Below are positions 9,309 to 20,854 of a DNA stretch of 64,000 nt, one piece after another; position 1 is the stretch's first letter, and each line of letters begins with the position of its first letter. The position numbers were made by a program, and so were the translations under genes. The stretch lies in NCBI RefSeq assembly GCF_004137795.1, contig NZ_NWTM01000006.1, forward strand, positions 124,001-188,000, written 5' to 3'. The notes under the pieces are model-generated. The model did not search any database and was not told the origin of the DNA. It saw only the letters and a list, made by a program, of their open reading frames with translations. Origin of the DNA: Pectobacterium zantedeschiae. Lineage in GTDB: Bacteria; Pseudomonadota; Gammaproteobacteria; Enterobacterales; Enterobacteriaceae.

Positions 9309-9797
9309 TTAAGCCAGCTCATCCTCCGCTAATTTCTTAAAACGATAGAGTGTTTTCGTCAGCATGTCGCGAGAAAACATATCAAACATTTGTCCGATCT
9401 TTTTCCCGATCAAACCTCCTGGTGGATTGTAGCGGATCGTCAGTGTTACTACTGTTCCGGCTTCCGACGCAGCAGGTTGAAAAGAAAGCCTGCCTTCATT
9501 GGGAACCCGCGCGCCTTCCAGAGAACGCCAGTGGATATACTCCCCCGGTTTTTCGTCAATGATACGAGCCTGCCACTCAATGAGAGCACCAATCGGTGTG
9601 TTAATCCGCCAGTTGGAATCGGTATGGTTCAGTATCTCGATACTGGCGAAATGGCCCATCAGAATCGGCAACGTTTCCGGTTTGCGCCAAAGATCAAACA
9701 AGCGTTCTGCCGGACGATGAATAGTAATGCTGCTGCTGATTTCATTGGCATAACTGCCGTTTTTCGCTTCAGTTCTTCTTAAGAAAGAGGGAAACAC
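9309..9797 (-). CDS. SRPBCC (START/Bet v1-like) protein
   Basis: 162 aa with the polyketide-cyclase/SRPBCC pattern: an early ITIHRPAERLFDLWRKPETLP strand-helix, a central EWQARIIDEKPGEYIHWRS block and the C-terminal long helix. Members bind small hydrophobic ligands or act as coenzyme-Q-type chaperones. No catalytic residues are recognisable and no ligand can be assigned. Sequence from residue 20 onward carries the domain; the first 19 residues are less certain. Confidence 0.7.
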   Translation of the reverse strand: MFPSFLRRTEAKNGSYANEISSSITIHRPAERLFDLWRKPETLPILMGHFASIEILNHTDSNWRINTPIGALIEWQARIIDEKPGEYIHWRSLEGARVPNEGRLSFQPAASEAGTVVTLTIRYNPPGGLIGKKIGQMFDMFSRDMLTKTLYRFKKLAEDELA

Positions 9798-10278
9798 CCG
9801 TCATTCTCCCTAATGTATTGTTACCCCTTAATGGGCATATGTACGTCATTCTGACCGATATCGACCAGCGAAGCAAAGTGGGAGAGGGGGGCGGTAGTGG
9901 TGGTGCAGGCTATTGCATCAATAGTCAGAATTTTTACGCGCCTAATGTTGCGTTAATGTTCGTTCGTTACTGTAAGTCTCAGACAGAAGCCGAATGATGT
10001 GCCGCAAAACACCAGGGTTTTTACATAACGATAATAGCAGTACCCCGCCCACTATTTTTAGTGGGCTTTTTTTTATTTATATTTCACTGTTTGGGTATTT
10101 TATTTTTATGTGAATTGATATTGGTCAATTTATTGCTAATGGATTTGTACCTATTAAGATGTAATAGTTATTTATCCATGTGTTCTGAGCCATAAATAAC
10201 GTGCTGATTGTGGACGATTTACTTTACAGGTGTGTCGTGATACGTTTATAGCCAGCTTTTATGCTGGTAGGAATAAAA
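9798..10278. other. 481-bp spacer with one plus-strand terminator
   Basis: No convincing ORF. It contains the upstream region of the SRPBCC gene (minus strand) and, at 10047-10075, a strong plus-strand terminator that no plus-strand gene upstream requires. A short transcript from about 9950-10075 is possible. Confidence 0.4.
10047..10075 (+). terminator. intrinsic terminator of an unassigned transcript
   Basis: Perfect GCCCACTA/TAGTGGGC stem (10047-10054 with 10059-10066), TTTT loop, and a T-run. No plus-strand gene precedes it for 3.5 kb. Confidence 0.8.
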
Positions 10279-10614
10279 ATGAATAACCCATTTATTGCCA
10301 AGTGGAGTCGTAATGGCAATCTGCTTTGTCATGGTCACTGGATAATATCTTTTAAAGAAAAAGATTTCACGTTACCGGAAAAATATAAAGAAAATCATAT
10401 GGGAACGATGGGGATCTACTCTGTCATCGATCCTGATGATGAAACCTACCGAGATGGATTAGATGAGGATGATTGGATTCTTGGAAATATCGACTGGCTT
10501 GCCGATAGTTTTGAAGAAAACAATGTCTCTATTGAAGAGTGTTATTTTAGATATTTTTTTCAGGCTATAAATAAACAGGACTGGCGATGCACTAGTTGCG
10601 CTGGTTGTATGTAA
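10279..10614 (+). CDS. hypothetical protein with acidic centre and CxxCxxC tail
   Basis: 111 aa from the ATG at 10279, which has TAGGAA 6 bases upstream; a frame start at 10261 is less likely. The centre is acidic and aspartate-rich, and the C-terminus carries closely spaced cysteines (RCTSCAGCM) that may bind metal. AT-rich compared with pncC next door, which suggests acquisition. Family not recognised; the small acidic character is compatible with an immunity-type protein but that is speculation. Confidence 0.55.
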   Translation: MNNPFIAKWSRNGNLLCHGHWIISFKEKDFTLPEKYKENHMGTMGIYSVIDPDDETYRDGLDEDDWILGNIDWLADSFEENNVSIEECYFRYFFQAINKQDWRCTSCAGCM

Positions 10615-10762
10615 ATTATACTGCCATTATTAATTACTCCTAACCTTTAGTGCTCCTGCCAAACGATAAGCTATTAGGGTCGTGCTGTTTTCTACCTGAT
10701 TATTTGATGGCGTTTTATACGGTTTCCCTCGCTTTTCATTCCTTTTTCATCGTCTTTGCTAT

Positions 10763-10797
10763 ACGCCTCGCATACTGTACAGCGGGGCGTCTTTTTT
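10763..10797 (+). terminator. intrinsic terminator before pncC
   Basis: Nine-pair stem (10763-10771 with 10782-10790, one G-U) and CTTTTTT tail, 150 bp after the hypothetical gene. Confidence 0.85.
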
Positions 10798-10848
10798 AGG
10801 GAAAAGTGTTACCCTGACCAAACAATCCTTGATTAAGATGAGGCGGCA

Positions 10849-11343
10849 ATGACGGAAACTGACATTCTGCGATTAAGCGCTTTGGTGGGAGAGAAACTCA
10901 AAGCGCGTGGTGCCACGTTGACGTGTGCAGAATCTTGTACCGGAGGCTGGCTGGCGAAGTCTATTACCGATGTCGCAGGGAGTTCTGGCTGGTTTGACTA
11001 TGGTTTTGTGACGTACAGCAATCTGGCTAAGCAGCGTCTGGTTAATGTGAGCGCCGAGACATTGGAGCGACATGGTGCGGTAAGTGAAGATGTCGTCAAT
11101 GAAATGGCCGCAGGGGCTTTGTTGGCAGCCAGTGCAGATTTTTCCATATCGGTAAGCGGCATCGCCGGGCCAGACGGTGGTACGGAAGATAAACCTGTCG
11201 GCACGGTGTGGTTTGGCTTCACAGACAAGCAGGGCGGGGCATTTGCCCGGACAATGCGGTTCAGCGGAGACAGAAATGCGGTACGCCTGCAATCGGTCCA
11301 TTTTGCGCTGCAAACGCTGCTCGACGTGTTTCTGAAAAAATAA
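10849..11343 (+). CDS. pncC: nicotinamide-nucleotide amidase (CinA C-terminal family)
   Basis: 164-aa PncC (YgaD): hydrolyses NMN to nicotinate mononucleotide in pyridine-nucleotide recycling. Family blocks are ESCTGGWLAKSIT near 28-40 and SGIAGPDGGTEDKPVGTVW near 102-120. It lacks the N-terminal COG1058 domain, as in E. coli. It sits directly upstream of recA, the conserved enterobacterial position. Confidence 0.93.
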   Translation: MTETDILRLSALVGEKLKARGATLTCAESCTGGWLAKSITDVAGSSGWFDYGFVTYSNLAKQRLVNVSAETLERHGAVSEDVVNEMAAGALLAASADFSISVSGIAGPDGGTEDKPVGTVWFGFTDKQGGAFARTMRFSGDRNAVRLQSVHFALQTLLDVFLKK

Positions 11344-11345
11344 TC

Positions 11346-11373
11346 TTGATGCTGTATGCGCATACAGTATAAT
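11346..11373 (+). promoter_or_regulatory. recA promoter with LexA (SOS) box
   Basis: -35 TTGATG (11346-11351) and -10 TATAAT (11368-11373) with a 16-bp spacer. The LexA box TGCTGTATGCGCATACAGTA (11350-11369) has the CTG-N10-CAG core and fills the spacer, so LexA blocks polymerase directly. Confidence 0.95.
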
Positions 11374-11450
11374 GTCAGTAATTATTCAGCAATTCATGAT
11401 TAAGCCGCCGCGTAGAGACTGTAGCTTTACGCCGCATGACAGGAGCATAA

Positions 11451-12524
11451 ATGGCTATTGATGAGAACAAACAAAAGGCACTTGCGGCAGCACTGGGCCA
11501 AATCGAAAAGCAATTTGGTAAAGGTTCTATCATGCGGTTGGGCGAGGATCGCTCAATGGATGTTGAAACCATTTCTACAGGCTCTTTGTCCCTTGATATT
11601 GCTCTGGGTGCCGGTGGTTTACCGATGGGGCGTATCGTTGAGATTTATGGCCCGGAATCTTCTGGTAAAACCACGCTGACCTTACAGGTTATTGCTGCCG
11701 CACAGCGCGAAGGCAAAACCTGTGCGTTCATCGATGCTGAACATGCATTAGATCCGATTTATGCGAAAAAACTTGGCGTAGATATCGATAATCTGCTGTG
11801 TTCTCAGCCAGATACCGGTGAACAAGCTCTGGAGATCTGTGATGCATTAACACGCTCTGGCGCGGTTGACGTTATCATTGTTGACTCCGTTGCAGCGTTG
11901 ACGCCGAAAGCCGAAATTGAAGGCGAAATCGGCGACTCCCATATGGGGTTGGCTGCACGTATGATGAGTCAGGCTATGCGTAAACTGGCGGGTAACCTTA
12001 AGCAAGCCAATACTCTGCTGATCTTCATCAACCAGATCCGTATGAAAATCGGTGTGATGTTTGGTAACCCTGAAACGACTACTGGTGGTAACGCACTGAA
12101 GTTTTATGCATCTGTTCGCCTGGATATTCGTCGTACTGGTGCTATCAAGGAAGGCGAAGAAGTTGTCGGTAGCGAAACCCGCGTTAAGGTCGTGAAGAAT
12201 AAAGTGGCGGCACCGTTCAAACAGGCTGAATTCCAAATTCTCTACGGTGAAGGCATCAATATTCACGGTGAACTGGTTGATTTGGGTGTGAAACACAAAT
12301 TGATCGAAAAAGCCGGTGCTTGGTATAGCTATAACGGTGACAAGATCGGTCAGGGTAAAGCAAACGCCTGTAATTTCCTGAAAGAGAACCCCGCGATTGC
12401 CGCTGAACTGGATAAGAAATTGCGTGAAATGCTGCTGCATAAAGGCAATGAACTGACGCCTACCGCAGCGGGAAATAGCCATGATGAAGATGAATTCGCT
12501 GGCGAAGGCAACGAAGAGTTTTAA
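11451..12524 (+). CDS. recA: recombinase A
   Basis: 357-aa RecA: ATP-dependent strand-exchange protein and co-protease for LexA. Walker [10 protein letters not shown] is near residues 66-74, and the C-terminal tail is acidic ([13 protein letters not shown]), which modulates activity. Next to recX, 45 bp away. Relevant to the prophage here because LexA cleavage would open the prophage SOS promoter at 50289. Confidence 0.99.
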   Translation: MAIDENKQKALAAALGQIEKQFGKGSIMRLGEDRSMDVETISTGSLSLDIALGAGGLPMGRIVEIYGPESSGKTTLTLQVIAAAQREGKTCAFIDAEHALDPIYAKKLGVDIDNLLCSQPDTGEQALEICDALTRSGAVDVIIVDSVAALTPKAEIEGEIGDSHMGLAARMMSQAMRKLAGNLKQANTLLIFINQIRMKIGVMFGNPETTTGGNALKFYASVRLDIRRTGAIKEGEEVVGSETRVKVVKNKVAAPFKQAEFQILYGEGINIHGELVDLGVKHKLIEKAGAWYSYNGDKIGQGKANACNFLKENPAIAAELDKKLREMLLHKGNELTPTAAGNSHDEDEFAGEGNEEF

Positions 12525-12569
12525 TCGTGGCTGAATTATCTCTGATAGAACATTTCAGCGGATAGGTGG

Positions 12570-13058
12570 ATGAATAAACCATTACGCTATGCGATGAATG
12601 TGCTTTCTGTTCGCGATTATAGTGAAACCGAAATACGCCGCAAATGTGCGGCGTATTTATATAAGTCAGAAAGTACGGAAAATGAAGCAGATGAAGTCGC
12701 TTCACGCTCTGCGGCAGAAGACGTAGAAGCAGCAATTGCTTACTGCAAAGAACATGGTTGGCTGGATGATGCGCGTTATGCACGCCGCTATATCAGCAGC
12801 CGGAGCCGTAAAGGCTATGGTGTCCAACGGATCAGAATGGAGCTAAGCCAGAAAGGAATCGATAAGACAACGTTAGCCACGGCATTGAACGAGAGCGATA
12901 TCGACTGGTGCGCGCTGGCGAAATCTGTTGTCGAACGAAAATTCGGGCATCCTCTGTCCGATGAGTGGAAAGACAAAGTCAAACATCAGCGATATCTGCT
13001 CTATCGTGGCTTTTTTCATGAAGAAATCCAGTCAATTTATACGAATTTTTCAGATTGA
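12570..13058 (+). CDS. recX: RecX, modulator of RecA
   Basis: 162-aa RecX, which binds the RecA filament and limits its growth. Helical repeat protein; the signature YISSRSRKGYGVQRIRMEL near residues 71-89 is clear. It is slightly shorter than E. coli RecX (166 aa). Lies 45 bp after recA with no strong terminator between, so it is probably made by read-through. Confidence 0.95.
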   Translation: MNKPLRYAMNVLSVRDYSETEIRRKCAAYLYKSESTENEADEVASRSAAEDVEAAIAYCKEHGWLDDARYARRYISSRSRKGYGVQRIRMELSQKGIDKTTLATALNESDIDWCALAKSVVERKFGHPLSDEWKDKVKHQRYLLYRGFFHEEIQSIYTNFSD

Positions 13059-13196
13059 ACGCACACGGGATTTTACTTCCCATCGAAGAAAATTTATCTT
13101 ATTCCCACTTTTTTGTTCGTGAGTTGCTCGGTAACGTCAGCATGCTGGACTAACCTTGCCCGCGATCTGTTCTTCTAGCTTGATTCCAGGACAATT

Positions 13197-15824
13197 ATGA
13201 GCAAGAGCACCGCTGAGATCCGTCAAGCGTTTCTCGATTTTTTCCACAGTAAGGGACACCAGGTTGTTGATAGCAGCTCTCTGGTGCCGAACAACGATCC
13301 GACATTGTTATTCACCAATGCGGGTATGAACCAATTCAAAGATGTGTTCCTCGGGCTGGATAAACGTAGCTATGTCCGGGCGACGACCTCACAGCGTTGC
13401 GTACGTGCCGGTGGCAAACATAATGACCTGGAAAACGTAGGTTATACCGCACGCCACCACACCTTCTTTGAAATGCTGGGTAACTTCAGCTTCGGTGACT
13501 ACTTCAAGCATGACGCGATTCGCTATGCGTGGGAATTGCTGACCTCTCCTCAGTGGTTCAATTTGCCGAAAGAAAAACTGTGGGTAACGGTATACGCAAC
13601 GGATGATGAAGCCTACGGCATTTGGGCTGATGAAGTTGGCGTACCGCGCGAAAGAATTATTCGTATTGGTGATAACAAAGGCGGACCTTACGCTTCTGAT
13701 AACTTCTGGCAAATGGGCGAAACGGGGCCGTGTGGTCCATGTACTGAGATTTTCTACGATCACGGTGAGCACATCGCGGGTGGCCCGCCTGGAAGCCCTG
13801 ATGAAGATGGCGATCGCTATATCGAAATTTGGAATCTGGTTTTCATGCAGTTTAACCGTCAGGTTGATGGAACAATGCTGCCGTTGCCGAAGCCTTCCGT
13901 CGATACCGGTATGGGATTAGAGCGCGTGTCTGCCGTGTTGCAGCACGTCAATTCAAACTATGATATCGATTTGTTCAAAACGCTGATTGATGCGGTAGCG
14001 AAAGCCGTCGGTACGACGGATTTAACCAATAAATCATTGCGTGTTATCGCCGACCATATCCGTTCTTGTGCGTTCCTGATTGCAGATGGCGTGATGCCAT
14101 CTAATGAAAACCGTGGTTATGTGCTGCGCCGTATTATTCGTCGTGCTGCGCGTCACGGTAACATGCTGGGTGCTACTGATGCCTTCTTCTACAAGCTGGT
14201 AGCACCGCTGATTGAAGTCATGGGCCCGGCGGCAGAAGAGTTGAAAAAGCAGCAGTCTGTGGTTGAGCAAGCGCTGAAGATGGAAGAAGAGCAGTTTGCC
14301 CGTACGCTGGAACGTGGTTTGTCTCTGTTAGACGAAGAAATTAAAAACCTGAAAGGGGATACGCTGGATGGTGAAACGGCCTTCCGCTTGTATGACACCT
14401 ATGGTTTCCCTGTCGACCTCACTGCGGATGTGTGCCGTGAACGTGGCCTGAAAGTCGATGAAGAAGGTTTTGAAGCCGCGATGACGGCTCAGCGGCAGCG
14501 CGCGCGTGATGCCAGTGGATTTGGCGTTGATTACAATAGCCTCATCCGCGTAGATGAAAATACACCATTCTGCGGCTATGAAAAAACGCAGCAACAAGCA
14601 AAAGTCATTGCGCTTTATCACAATGGGAACGCGGTTGATCAGATTGCGGCAGGTGATGAAGCGGTAGTGATTCTGAACGAGACTCCGTTCTATGGTGAAT
14701 CCGGTGGTCAGGTTGGCGATCAGGGTGAACTGAAAAATGCTGGCGTCAGCTTTGCCGTTCAGGATACTCAGAAATACGGTCAGGCTATCGGCCACGTTGG
14801 TAAACTGACTCAGGGCACGCTGCGTGTTAACGATAGTGTTGATGCTAATGTTGATAACCAGCGACGCGAGCGTATTCGTCTGAACCACTCCGCGACGCAC
14901 TTGCTGCATGCCGCGCTGCGTCAGGTTCTGGGCGATCATGTTGCACAGAAAGGTTCTCTGGTTAATGACAGCTATCTGCGCTTTGACTTCTCACATACAG
15001 AAGCGATGAAACCTGAACAGATTCGTCAGGTTGAAGATATTGTCAACGCACAAATCCGCCGTAACCTCACCGTGCAAACAGATGTCATGGCGCTGGACGA
15101 TGCGAGAGCAAAAGGCGCGATGGCACTGTTTGGTGAGAAGTATGACGACCATGTCCGTGTCCTGACGATGGGGGATTTCTCCATTGAGCTTTGTGGGGGC
15201 ACACACGCCAGTCGTACTGGTGATATCGGTCTGTTCCAAATCATTTCTGAATCAGGTACTGCTGCTGGGGTGCGTCGCATTGAAGCGACCACGGGTGAGA
15301 ATGCGCTATCCGCGCTGCATCGCCAGAGCGACGTTCTGCAAGATATCGCGCAACTTCTGAAAGGGGATAGTCACAACCTGACGGATAAGGTACGCTCTGT
15401 TCTGGATCGTGCCCGCGCGTTGGAGAAAGAGCTTCAGCAGTTGAAAGCTCAGCAAGCGGCTCAGGAAAGTTCGTCACTGTCTGGTAAGGCAAAAGAGGTT
15501 AACGGTGTTAAGTTGTTGGTTACGCAACTGGACAACGTGGATCCTAAGCTGCTGCGCACGATGGTTGACGATCTGAAGAATCAGCTAGGGTCTGCTGTTA
15601 TCGTTCTCGGAACGGCGGCAGAAGGCCGGGTTAGCTTGATTTCTGGTGTAACGAAAGATCTGACTGACCGTGTCAAAGCCGGTGAACTGATTGGGTTTGT
15701 TGCCCAGCAGGTTGGCGGTAAAGGCGGTGGTCGTCCAGATATGGCTCAGGCCGGTGGCTCAGATGTATCTGCGTTACCTGCTGCACTGGCAAGCGTTGAA
15801 TCTTGGGTTGCAGCTAAGCTATAA
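13197..15824 (+). CDS. alaS: alanyl-tRNA synthetase
   Basis: 875-aa AlaRS, full length. The class II catalytic domain is N-terminal (from residue 1, with motif around [10 protein letters not shown]). The editing domain has the zinc-binding HSATHLLH and the CGGTH motif near 665, and a C-Ala domain follows. Charges tRNA-Ala and clears mischarged Ser/Gly. Confidence 0.99.
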   Translation: MSKSTAEIRQAFLDFFHSKGHQVVDSSSLVPNNDPTLLFTNAGMNQFKDVFLGLDKRSYVRATTSQRCVRAGGKHNDLENVGYTARHHTFFEMLGNFSFGDYFKHDAIRYAWELLTSPQWFNLPKEKLWVTVYATDDEAYGIWADEVGVPRERIIRIGDNKGGPYASDNFWQMGETGPCGPCTEIFYDHGEHIAGGPPGSPDEDGDRYIEIWNLVFMQFNRQVDGTMLPLPKPSVDTGMGLERVSAVLQHVNSNYDIDLFKTLIDAVAKAVGTTDLTNKSLRVIADHIRSCAFLIADGVMPSNENRGYVLRRIIRRAARHGNMLGATDAFFYKLVAPLIEVMGPAAEELKKQQSVVEQALKMEEEQFARTLERGLSLLDEEIKNLKGDTLDGETAFRLYDTYGFPVDLTADVCRERGLKVDEEGFEAAMTAQRQRARDASGFGVDYNSLIRVDENTPFCGYEKTQQQAKVIALYHNGNAVDQIAAGDEAVVILNETPFYGESGGQVGDQGELKNAGVSFAVQDTQKYGQAIGHVGKLTQGTLRVNDSVDANVDNQRRERIRLNHSATHLLHAALRQVLGDHVAQKGSLVNDSYLRFDFSHTEAMKPEQIRQVEDIVNAQIRRNLTVQTDVMALDDARAKGAMALFGEKYDDHVRVLTMGDFSIELCGGTHASRTGDIGLFQIISESGTAAGVRRIEATTGENALSALHRQSDVLQDIAQLLKGDSHNLTDKVRSVLDRARALEKELQQLKAQQAAQESSSLSGKAKEVNGVKLLVTQLDNVDPKLLRTMVDDLKNQLGSAVIVLGTAAEGRVSLISGVTKDLTDRVKAGELIGFVAQQVGGKGGGRPDMAQAGGSDVSALPAALASVESWVAAKL

Positions 15825-15860
15825 ACGATAGATAACGTTTTATTCGCGTTATCCAACAAA

Positions 15861-15890
15861 ACGCCATAACTTTCTGGTTGTGGCGTTTTT
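15861..15890 (+). terminator. alaS terminator
   Basis: Ten-pair stem (15861-15870 with 15877-15886, one G-U) with a T-run. The following 255 bp up to csrA hold no ORF and should contain the csrA promoters. Confidence 0.88.
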
Positions 15891-16146
15891 GTCTGCGGAA
15901 AAGGATCCGGCAAACAGGATTGAAAGTGTGTTACCTTCAGATATTCTGAAGCTTTATGTGCTCAGTCCTGTTGTTGTGATAACAAAAGCACAAGCTACTG
16001 ATATCGACTAAACTAACAAGTAGTGACACCGGAGTATGATGGTGGTGGTTATACCATCGTCTAGGTTTACGTTTTCACGGCACATGATGGATAATGGCGG
16101 GGAGACAGAGAGACCCGACTCTTTATAATCTTTCAAGGAGCAAAGA

Positions 16147-16332
16147 ATGCTTATTTTGACTCGTCGAGTTGGCGAAACCCTCATGATCGGCGATGAGGTA
16201 ACGGTTACCGTATTAGGAGTGAAAGGCAACCAGGTGCGTATTGGTGTTAATGCGCCTAAAGAGGTTTCTGTCCACCGTGAAGAGATCTATCAGCGTATTC
16301 AGGCCGAAAAATCTCAACCTACGTCATATTGA
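16147..16332 (+). CDS. csrA: carbon storage regulator
   Basis: 61-aa CsrA/RsmA: dimeric RNA-binding protein that binds GGA motifs near ribosome sites. In Pectobacterium the RsmA homologue represses virulence enzymes. The RNA-binding residues in LTRRVGE and the C-terminal VHREEIY are intact. Its own Shine-Dalgarno AAGGAG contains a GGA, consistent with autorepression. Confidence 0.98.
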   Translation: MLILTRRVGETLMIGDEVTVTVLGVKGNQVRIGVNAPKEVSVHREEIYQRIQAEKSQPTSY

Positions 16333-16535
16333 TTGACAATGCGTCTCGTGTTCGCGGGACGCAATTGTTATTTCCTGCTTTTCCCCCACACATTTATCGA
16401 TGCATCTACTTTTACTACGCGCTTCTTGTCGCAAGGTAACCGACTGTTTTTCTGTCGATAAAACAGACTTTTTGTTGTGAAAATGCGCGTCTTGGACGCG
16501 AATTGTTCAAACGAACGCAAGGTGGGAAAAATTGT

Positions 16536-16563
16536 TTGACTTATAAGTCTGGGAAAGTAATAT
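16536..16563 (+). promoter_or_regulatory. promoter of the tRNA-Ser/Arg cluster
   Basis: TTGACT (16536-16541), 16-bp spacer, TAATAT (16558-16563), followed by a GC-rich discriminator (GTGCGCC). This is typical of stringently controlled stable-RNA promoters. It lies about 63 bp before the first tRNA. Confidence 0.7.
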
Positions 16564-16626
16564 GTGCGCCACGCAGTACCGGTGAGCACTAACAAGAAGT
16601 ACTTAGTAGCGAAACAGGTAATGTAA

Positions 16627-16719
16627 GGTGAGGTGGCCGAGAGGCTGAAGGCGCTCCCCTGCTAAGGGAGTATGCGGTCAAAAGCTGCATCGAGGGTTCG
16701 AATCCCTCCCTCACCGCCA
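16627..16719 (+). tRNA. serV: tRNA-Ser (GCT)
   Basis: 93-nt class II tRNA with long variable arm, anticodon GCT in the loop CTGCTAA, and encoded 3' CCA. Nearly identical to E. coli serV and in the same place between csrA and the tRNA-Arg genes. Confidence 0.97.
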
Positions 16720-16727
16720 TTTAATAT

Positions 16728-16804
16728 GCATCCGTAGCTCAGCTGGATAGAGTACTCGGCTACGAACCGAGCGGTCGGAGGTTCGAATCCTCCCGGATGC
16801 ACCA
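16728..16804 (+). tRNA. argV: tRNA-Arg (ACG), copy 1
   Basis: 77 nt with acceptor stem GCATCCG/CGGATGC, anticodon ACG (CTACGAA loop) and encoded CCA. Eight bases after tRNA-Ser. Confidence 0.97.
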
Positions 16805-16875
16805 TTAAATACAGCCCTTGCAAGGCAATCAGTATTAGTGAAAGCAAGTTTTTTCGTAGATAAAGAATTAGTAAT

Positions 16876-16952
16876 GCATCCGTAGCTCAGCTGGATAGAG
16901 TACTCGGCTACGAACCGAGCGGTCGGAGGTTCGAATCCTCCCGGATGCACCA
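16876..16952 (+). tRNA. argV: tRNA-Arg (ACG), copy 2
   Basis: Identical to copy 1; separated from it by 71 bp of unrelated spacer. Confidence 0.97.
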
Positions 16953-17003
16953 TTCTTAAGTATCTCATTTAATTGCTCACCCCATATTTCTGCACCACAC
17001 TCT

Positions 17004-17080
17004 GCATCCGTAGCTCAGCTGGATAGAGTACTCGGCTACGAACCGAGCGGTCGGAGGTTCGAATCCTCCCGGATGCACCA
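17004..17080 (+). tRNA. argV: tRNA-Arg (ACG), copy 3
   Basis: Identical to copies 1 and 2; spacer of 51 bp. No T-run terminator is obvious directly after it. Confidence 0.97.
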
Positions 17081-17489
17081 TATTTCACTGTAAATAAAAT
17101 TCTGATCTTGTTCTTATAATGGACAGTGCTTTGTTCGTAAGTATAAGGCAAGAAGACGTTGTTTTAGTTACAGCGCCATAGAGCTAGGCAAGTCAGGCAA
17201 TTCTCTCAGCTGCACCATCTTTGTTTTACCACCTGCTCTCTTTCATACTCGCTACAGCGACACAGTTCTCTGTTCTGCCAATGTCAGAACGATATTTTTT
17301 AAAGTGCGTCTGTGCATGCACTCTTATTTTCTTATCCTGCCTATATATTGAGAACGAACCTACGAATAAATGAAGGTTATCTTACTACTATAGTGGTAAT
17401 AACCTGTTTTTTATAAGGTTATTGAGTAAGCGACAACGTTTTCACTTTACGATAAAGTAAGTTCTCTTTTCAGTGGTCATGGAGTCATG
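17081..17489. other. 409-bp non-coding spacer between tRNAs and yqaB
   Basis: No ORF. Holds an 8-bp inverted repeat AATAACCT/AGGTTATT near 17397-17422 without a T-tract, and a second one ACTTTA/TAAAGT near 17452-17466, which may be part of the yqaB promoter or operator. No tRNA relic could be established. Confidence 0.5.
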
Positions 17490-18056
17490 ATGTACGATCG
17501 CTATCAAGGGCTGATCTTTGATATGGATGGCACTCTACTTGATACAGAGCCGACGCACCATAAAGCGTGGGATCTGGTTCTTGCCCGATATGGCATGAGT
17601 TATGATGCCAGTGCCATGACAGCATTGAACGGCTCGCCTACCTGGCGTATTGCTCAGCGTATTATCGACAGCCATCAGGCTGATATTAATGCTCACCAAC
17701 TGGCTGCGGAAAAGACCGCCGTTGTTGAGGAAATGCTGCTTGATACGGTGAAACCACTACCGTTGATTGATGTTGTTAAACATTATCACGGGCGTCGTCC
17801 TATGGCGGTCGGCACGGGTAGCACGCATGGTATGGCTGACAGATTACTAACGCATTTGGGTCTGCATAACTACTTTGATGCGATCGTTGGGGCTGACGAT
17901 GTCACGCAGCATAAGCCTTTCCCGGATACTTTCCTGCGTTGCGCAGCGTTGATTTCTGTCGCACCGGAACACTGTATCGTGTTTGAGGATGCAGACTACG
18001 GTGTTGAAGCTGCTAAGCGAGCCAACATGGCCGTGGTTGATGTCCGAACATTGTGA
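17490..18056 (+). CDS. yqaB: fructose-1-phosphate phosphatase, HAD superfamily
   Basis: 188-aa HAD phosphatase. The nucleophile motif DMDGT has Asp at 11 and 13, and motif IV DADYG is near 173. E. coli YqaB acts on fructose 1-phosphate. The second of two adjacent ATGs (17490) is chosen because GGAG at 17481-17484 is then 5 bases away and the N-terminus matches E. coli. Its stop overlaps the yqaA start. Confidence 0.92.
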   Translation: MYDRYQGLIFDMDGTLLDTEPTHHKAWDLVLARYGMSYDASAMTALNGSPTWRIAQRIIDSHQADINAHQLAAEKTAVVEEMLLDTVKPLPLIDVVKHYHGRRPMAVGTGSTHGMADRLLTHLGLHNYFDAIVGADDVTQHKPFPDTFLRCAALISVAPEHCIVFEDADYGVEAAKRANMAVVDVRTL

Positions 18057-18481
18057 GTGAATTCTGGGCCGTTTTTTCTCTTTTCTGGAGTAGCTTGCTC
18101 AGTGCAACACTGTTGCCTGGCAGTTCGGAAGTTCTGCTGGTGACACTATTGCTGGCTGACAGTGCAAAACCCTACCTGTTGATCGCGGTAGCAACGGTAG
18201 GAAATACGCTGGGCGGGTTAACAAATATTTTTATAGGGCGCTTACTCCCTCAGCCAAAAAAACAAGCTGGGTATACGGTGGCCATGCGCTGGTTACAGCG
18301 CTATGGCTGCGCTGCGCTGTTATTTAGCTGGGTGCCGGTAGTAGGCGATTTATTGTGCGTGTTAGCGGGTTGGTTACGTATGCCCTGGGTGAAATCAGCG
18401 GTTTTTATCGGAATTGGAAAAGCGCTGCGATATATCGTATTGGCAGGTATAACGTTACAGGGTATGGCGTGGTGGTCTTAG
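18053..18481 (+). CDS. yqaA: YqaA, DedA-related inner-membrane protein
   Basis: 142 aa, about four TM segments, with LLPGSSEVLL near residue 21 and FSWVPVVGDLLCVLAGW later, both typical of the SNARE-associated/DedA-like family. GTG start overlapping the TGA of yqaB, so translation is coupled. Function unproven; relatives are lipid or ion transport-associated. Confidence 0.9.
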   Translation: MSEFWAVFSLFWSSLLSATLLPGSSEVLLVTLLLADSAKPYLLIAVATVGNTLGGLTNIFIGRLLPQPKKQAGYTVAMRWLQRYGCAALLFSWVPVVGDLLCVLAGWLRMPWVKSAVFIGIGKALRYIVLAGITLQGMAWWS

Positions 18482-18548
18482 CCAGATTGCAATGCAAACT
18501 GGTGAGTGCTGCTGAGTTTCAATTATGCTTACAACCATTACATTTTAA

Positions 18549-20116
<1,568 letters not shown>

Positions 20117-20117
<1 letters not shown>

Positions 20118-20191
20118 AAAGAAAAGGCCACAGAAACTGTGGCCAAATAAACATCTCTAATAGGGATGATGATAATAAATGCGCGTCTTTC
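20117..20191 (-). ncRNA. micA: MicA small RNA
   Basis: About 75 nt on the minus strand in the gshA-luxS gap. The 5' end GAAAGACGCGCATT matches E. coli MicA, followed by an AU-rich Hfq region and a terminator stem GGCCACAG/CTGTGGCC with T-rich tail (plus-strand A-run at 20116-20126). MicA is a sigma-E-dependent sRNA that represses ompA and other envelope mRNAs. Being antisense to the luxS 5' region it can also pair with the luxS leader. Confidence 0.9.
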
Positions 20192-20269
20192 AGTAAGTCA
20201 GACTCGCATAAAAAGGAAAAGTTTCCCGGAAACGAGAAAAAATGAATTTTTCTATGAGGAGGTGGCATT

Positions 20270-20785
20270 ATGCCGTTACTAGATAGCTTTACTGTTGACC
20301 ACACTCGTATGGCTGCACCTGCCGTTCGGGTCGCTAAAACCATGAAAACCCCTCATGGCGACAATATTACTGTGTTTGATCTGCGTTTCTGTCGTCCAAA
20401 CATCGAAGTCATGCCGGAGCGTGGAATTCATACGCTAGAACACCTGTTTGCTGGCTTTATGCGGGATCATTTAAACGGTGATGGCGTTGAGATTATCGAT
20501 ATTTCTCCGATGGGGTGTCGTACCGGTTTCTACATGAGCTTGATCGGCACACCGGATGAGCAACGCGTTGCTGATTCCTGGAAAGCAGCGATGTCGGACG
20601 TTCTGAAAGTGACTGATCAGCGTAAAATCCCTGAGCTGAACGAATTTCAGTGTGGCACCTATGAGATGCACTCATTGAAAGAAGCGCAAGAGATTGCTCA
20701 GCACATTGTGGATCACGATATTGGCATTAACCAAAACGACGATTTGGCACTGCCGAAAGATAAACTGGCTGAGCTACATATCTAG
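20270..20785 (+). CDS. luxS: S-ribosylhomocysteine lyase
   Basis: 171-aa LuxS: cleaves S-ribosylhomocysteine to homocysteine and DPD, the AI-2 precursor. Metal-binding HTLEH gives His54, Glu57 and His58; Cys83 in MGCRT completes the site. AGGAGG is placed 9 bases before the ATG. Confidence 0.98.
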   Translation: MPLLDSFTVDHTRMAAPAVRVAKTMKTPHGDNITVFDLRFCRPNIEVMPERGIHTLEHLFAGFMRDHLNGDGVEIIDISPMGCRTGFYMSLIGTPDEQRVADSWKAAMSDVLKVTDQRKIPELNEFQCGTYEMHSLKEAQEIAQHIVDHDIGINQNDDLALPKDKLAELHI

Positions 20786-20810
20786 TTTATTGGGTATGAG
20801 CAAATAAAAA

Positions 20811-20839
20811 AGAGAGCCGAAAGTGGGCTCTCTTTTTTT
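20811..20839. terminator. bidirectional terminator between luxS and ypjD
   Basis: AGAGAGCC/GGCTCTCT (20811-20818 with 20826-20833), 7-base loop, T7 on the plus side and an A-run before it that serves the minus strand. Confidence 0.85.
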
Positions 20840-20854
20840 GTATTCGTGAATATG

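Noticed and set aside
16728-17080. Repeats resembling a CRISPR array
   Set aside because: The three spaced repeats are full tRNA-Arg genes. No CRISPR array or cas gene is visible in the window.
17160-17230. Possible tRNA relic after the tRNA-Arg genes (ends CTGCACCA)
   Set aside because: No acceptor or anticodon stem could be paired; match limited to a few bases.
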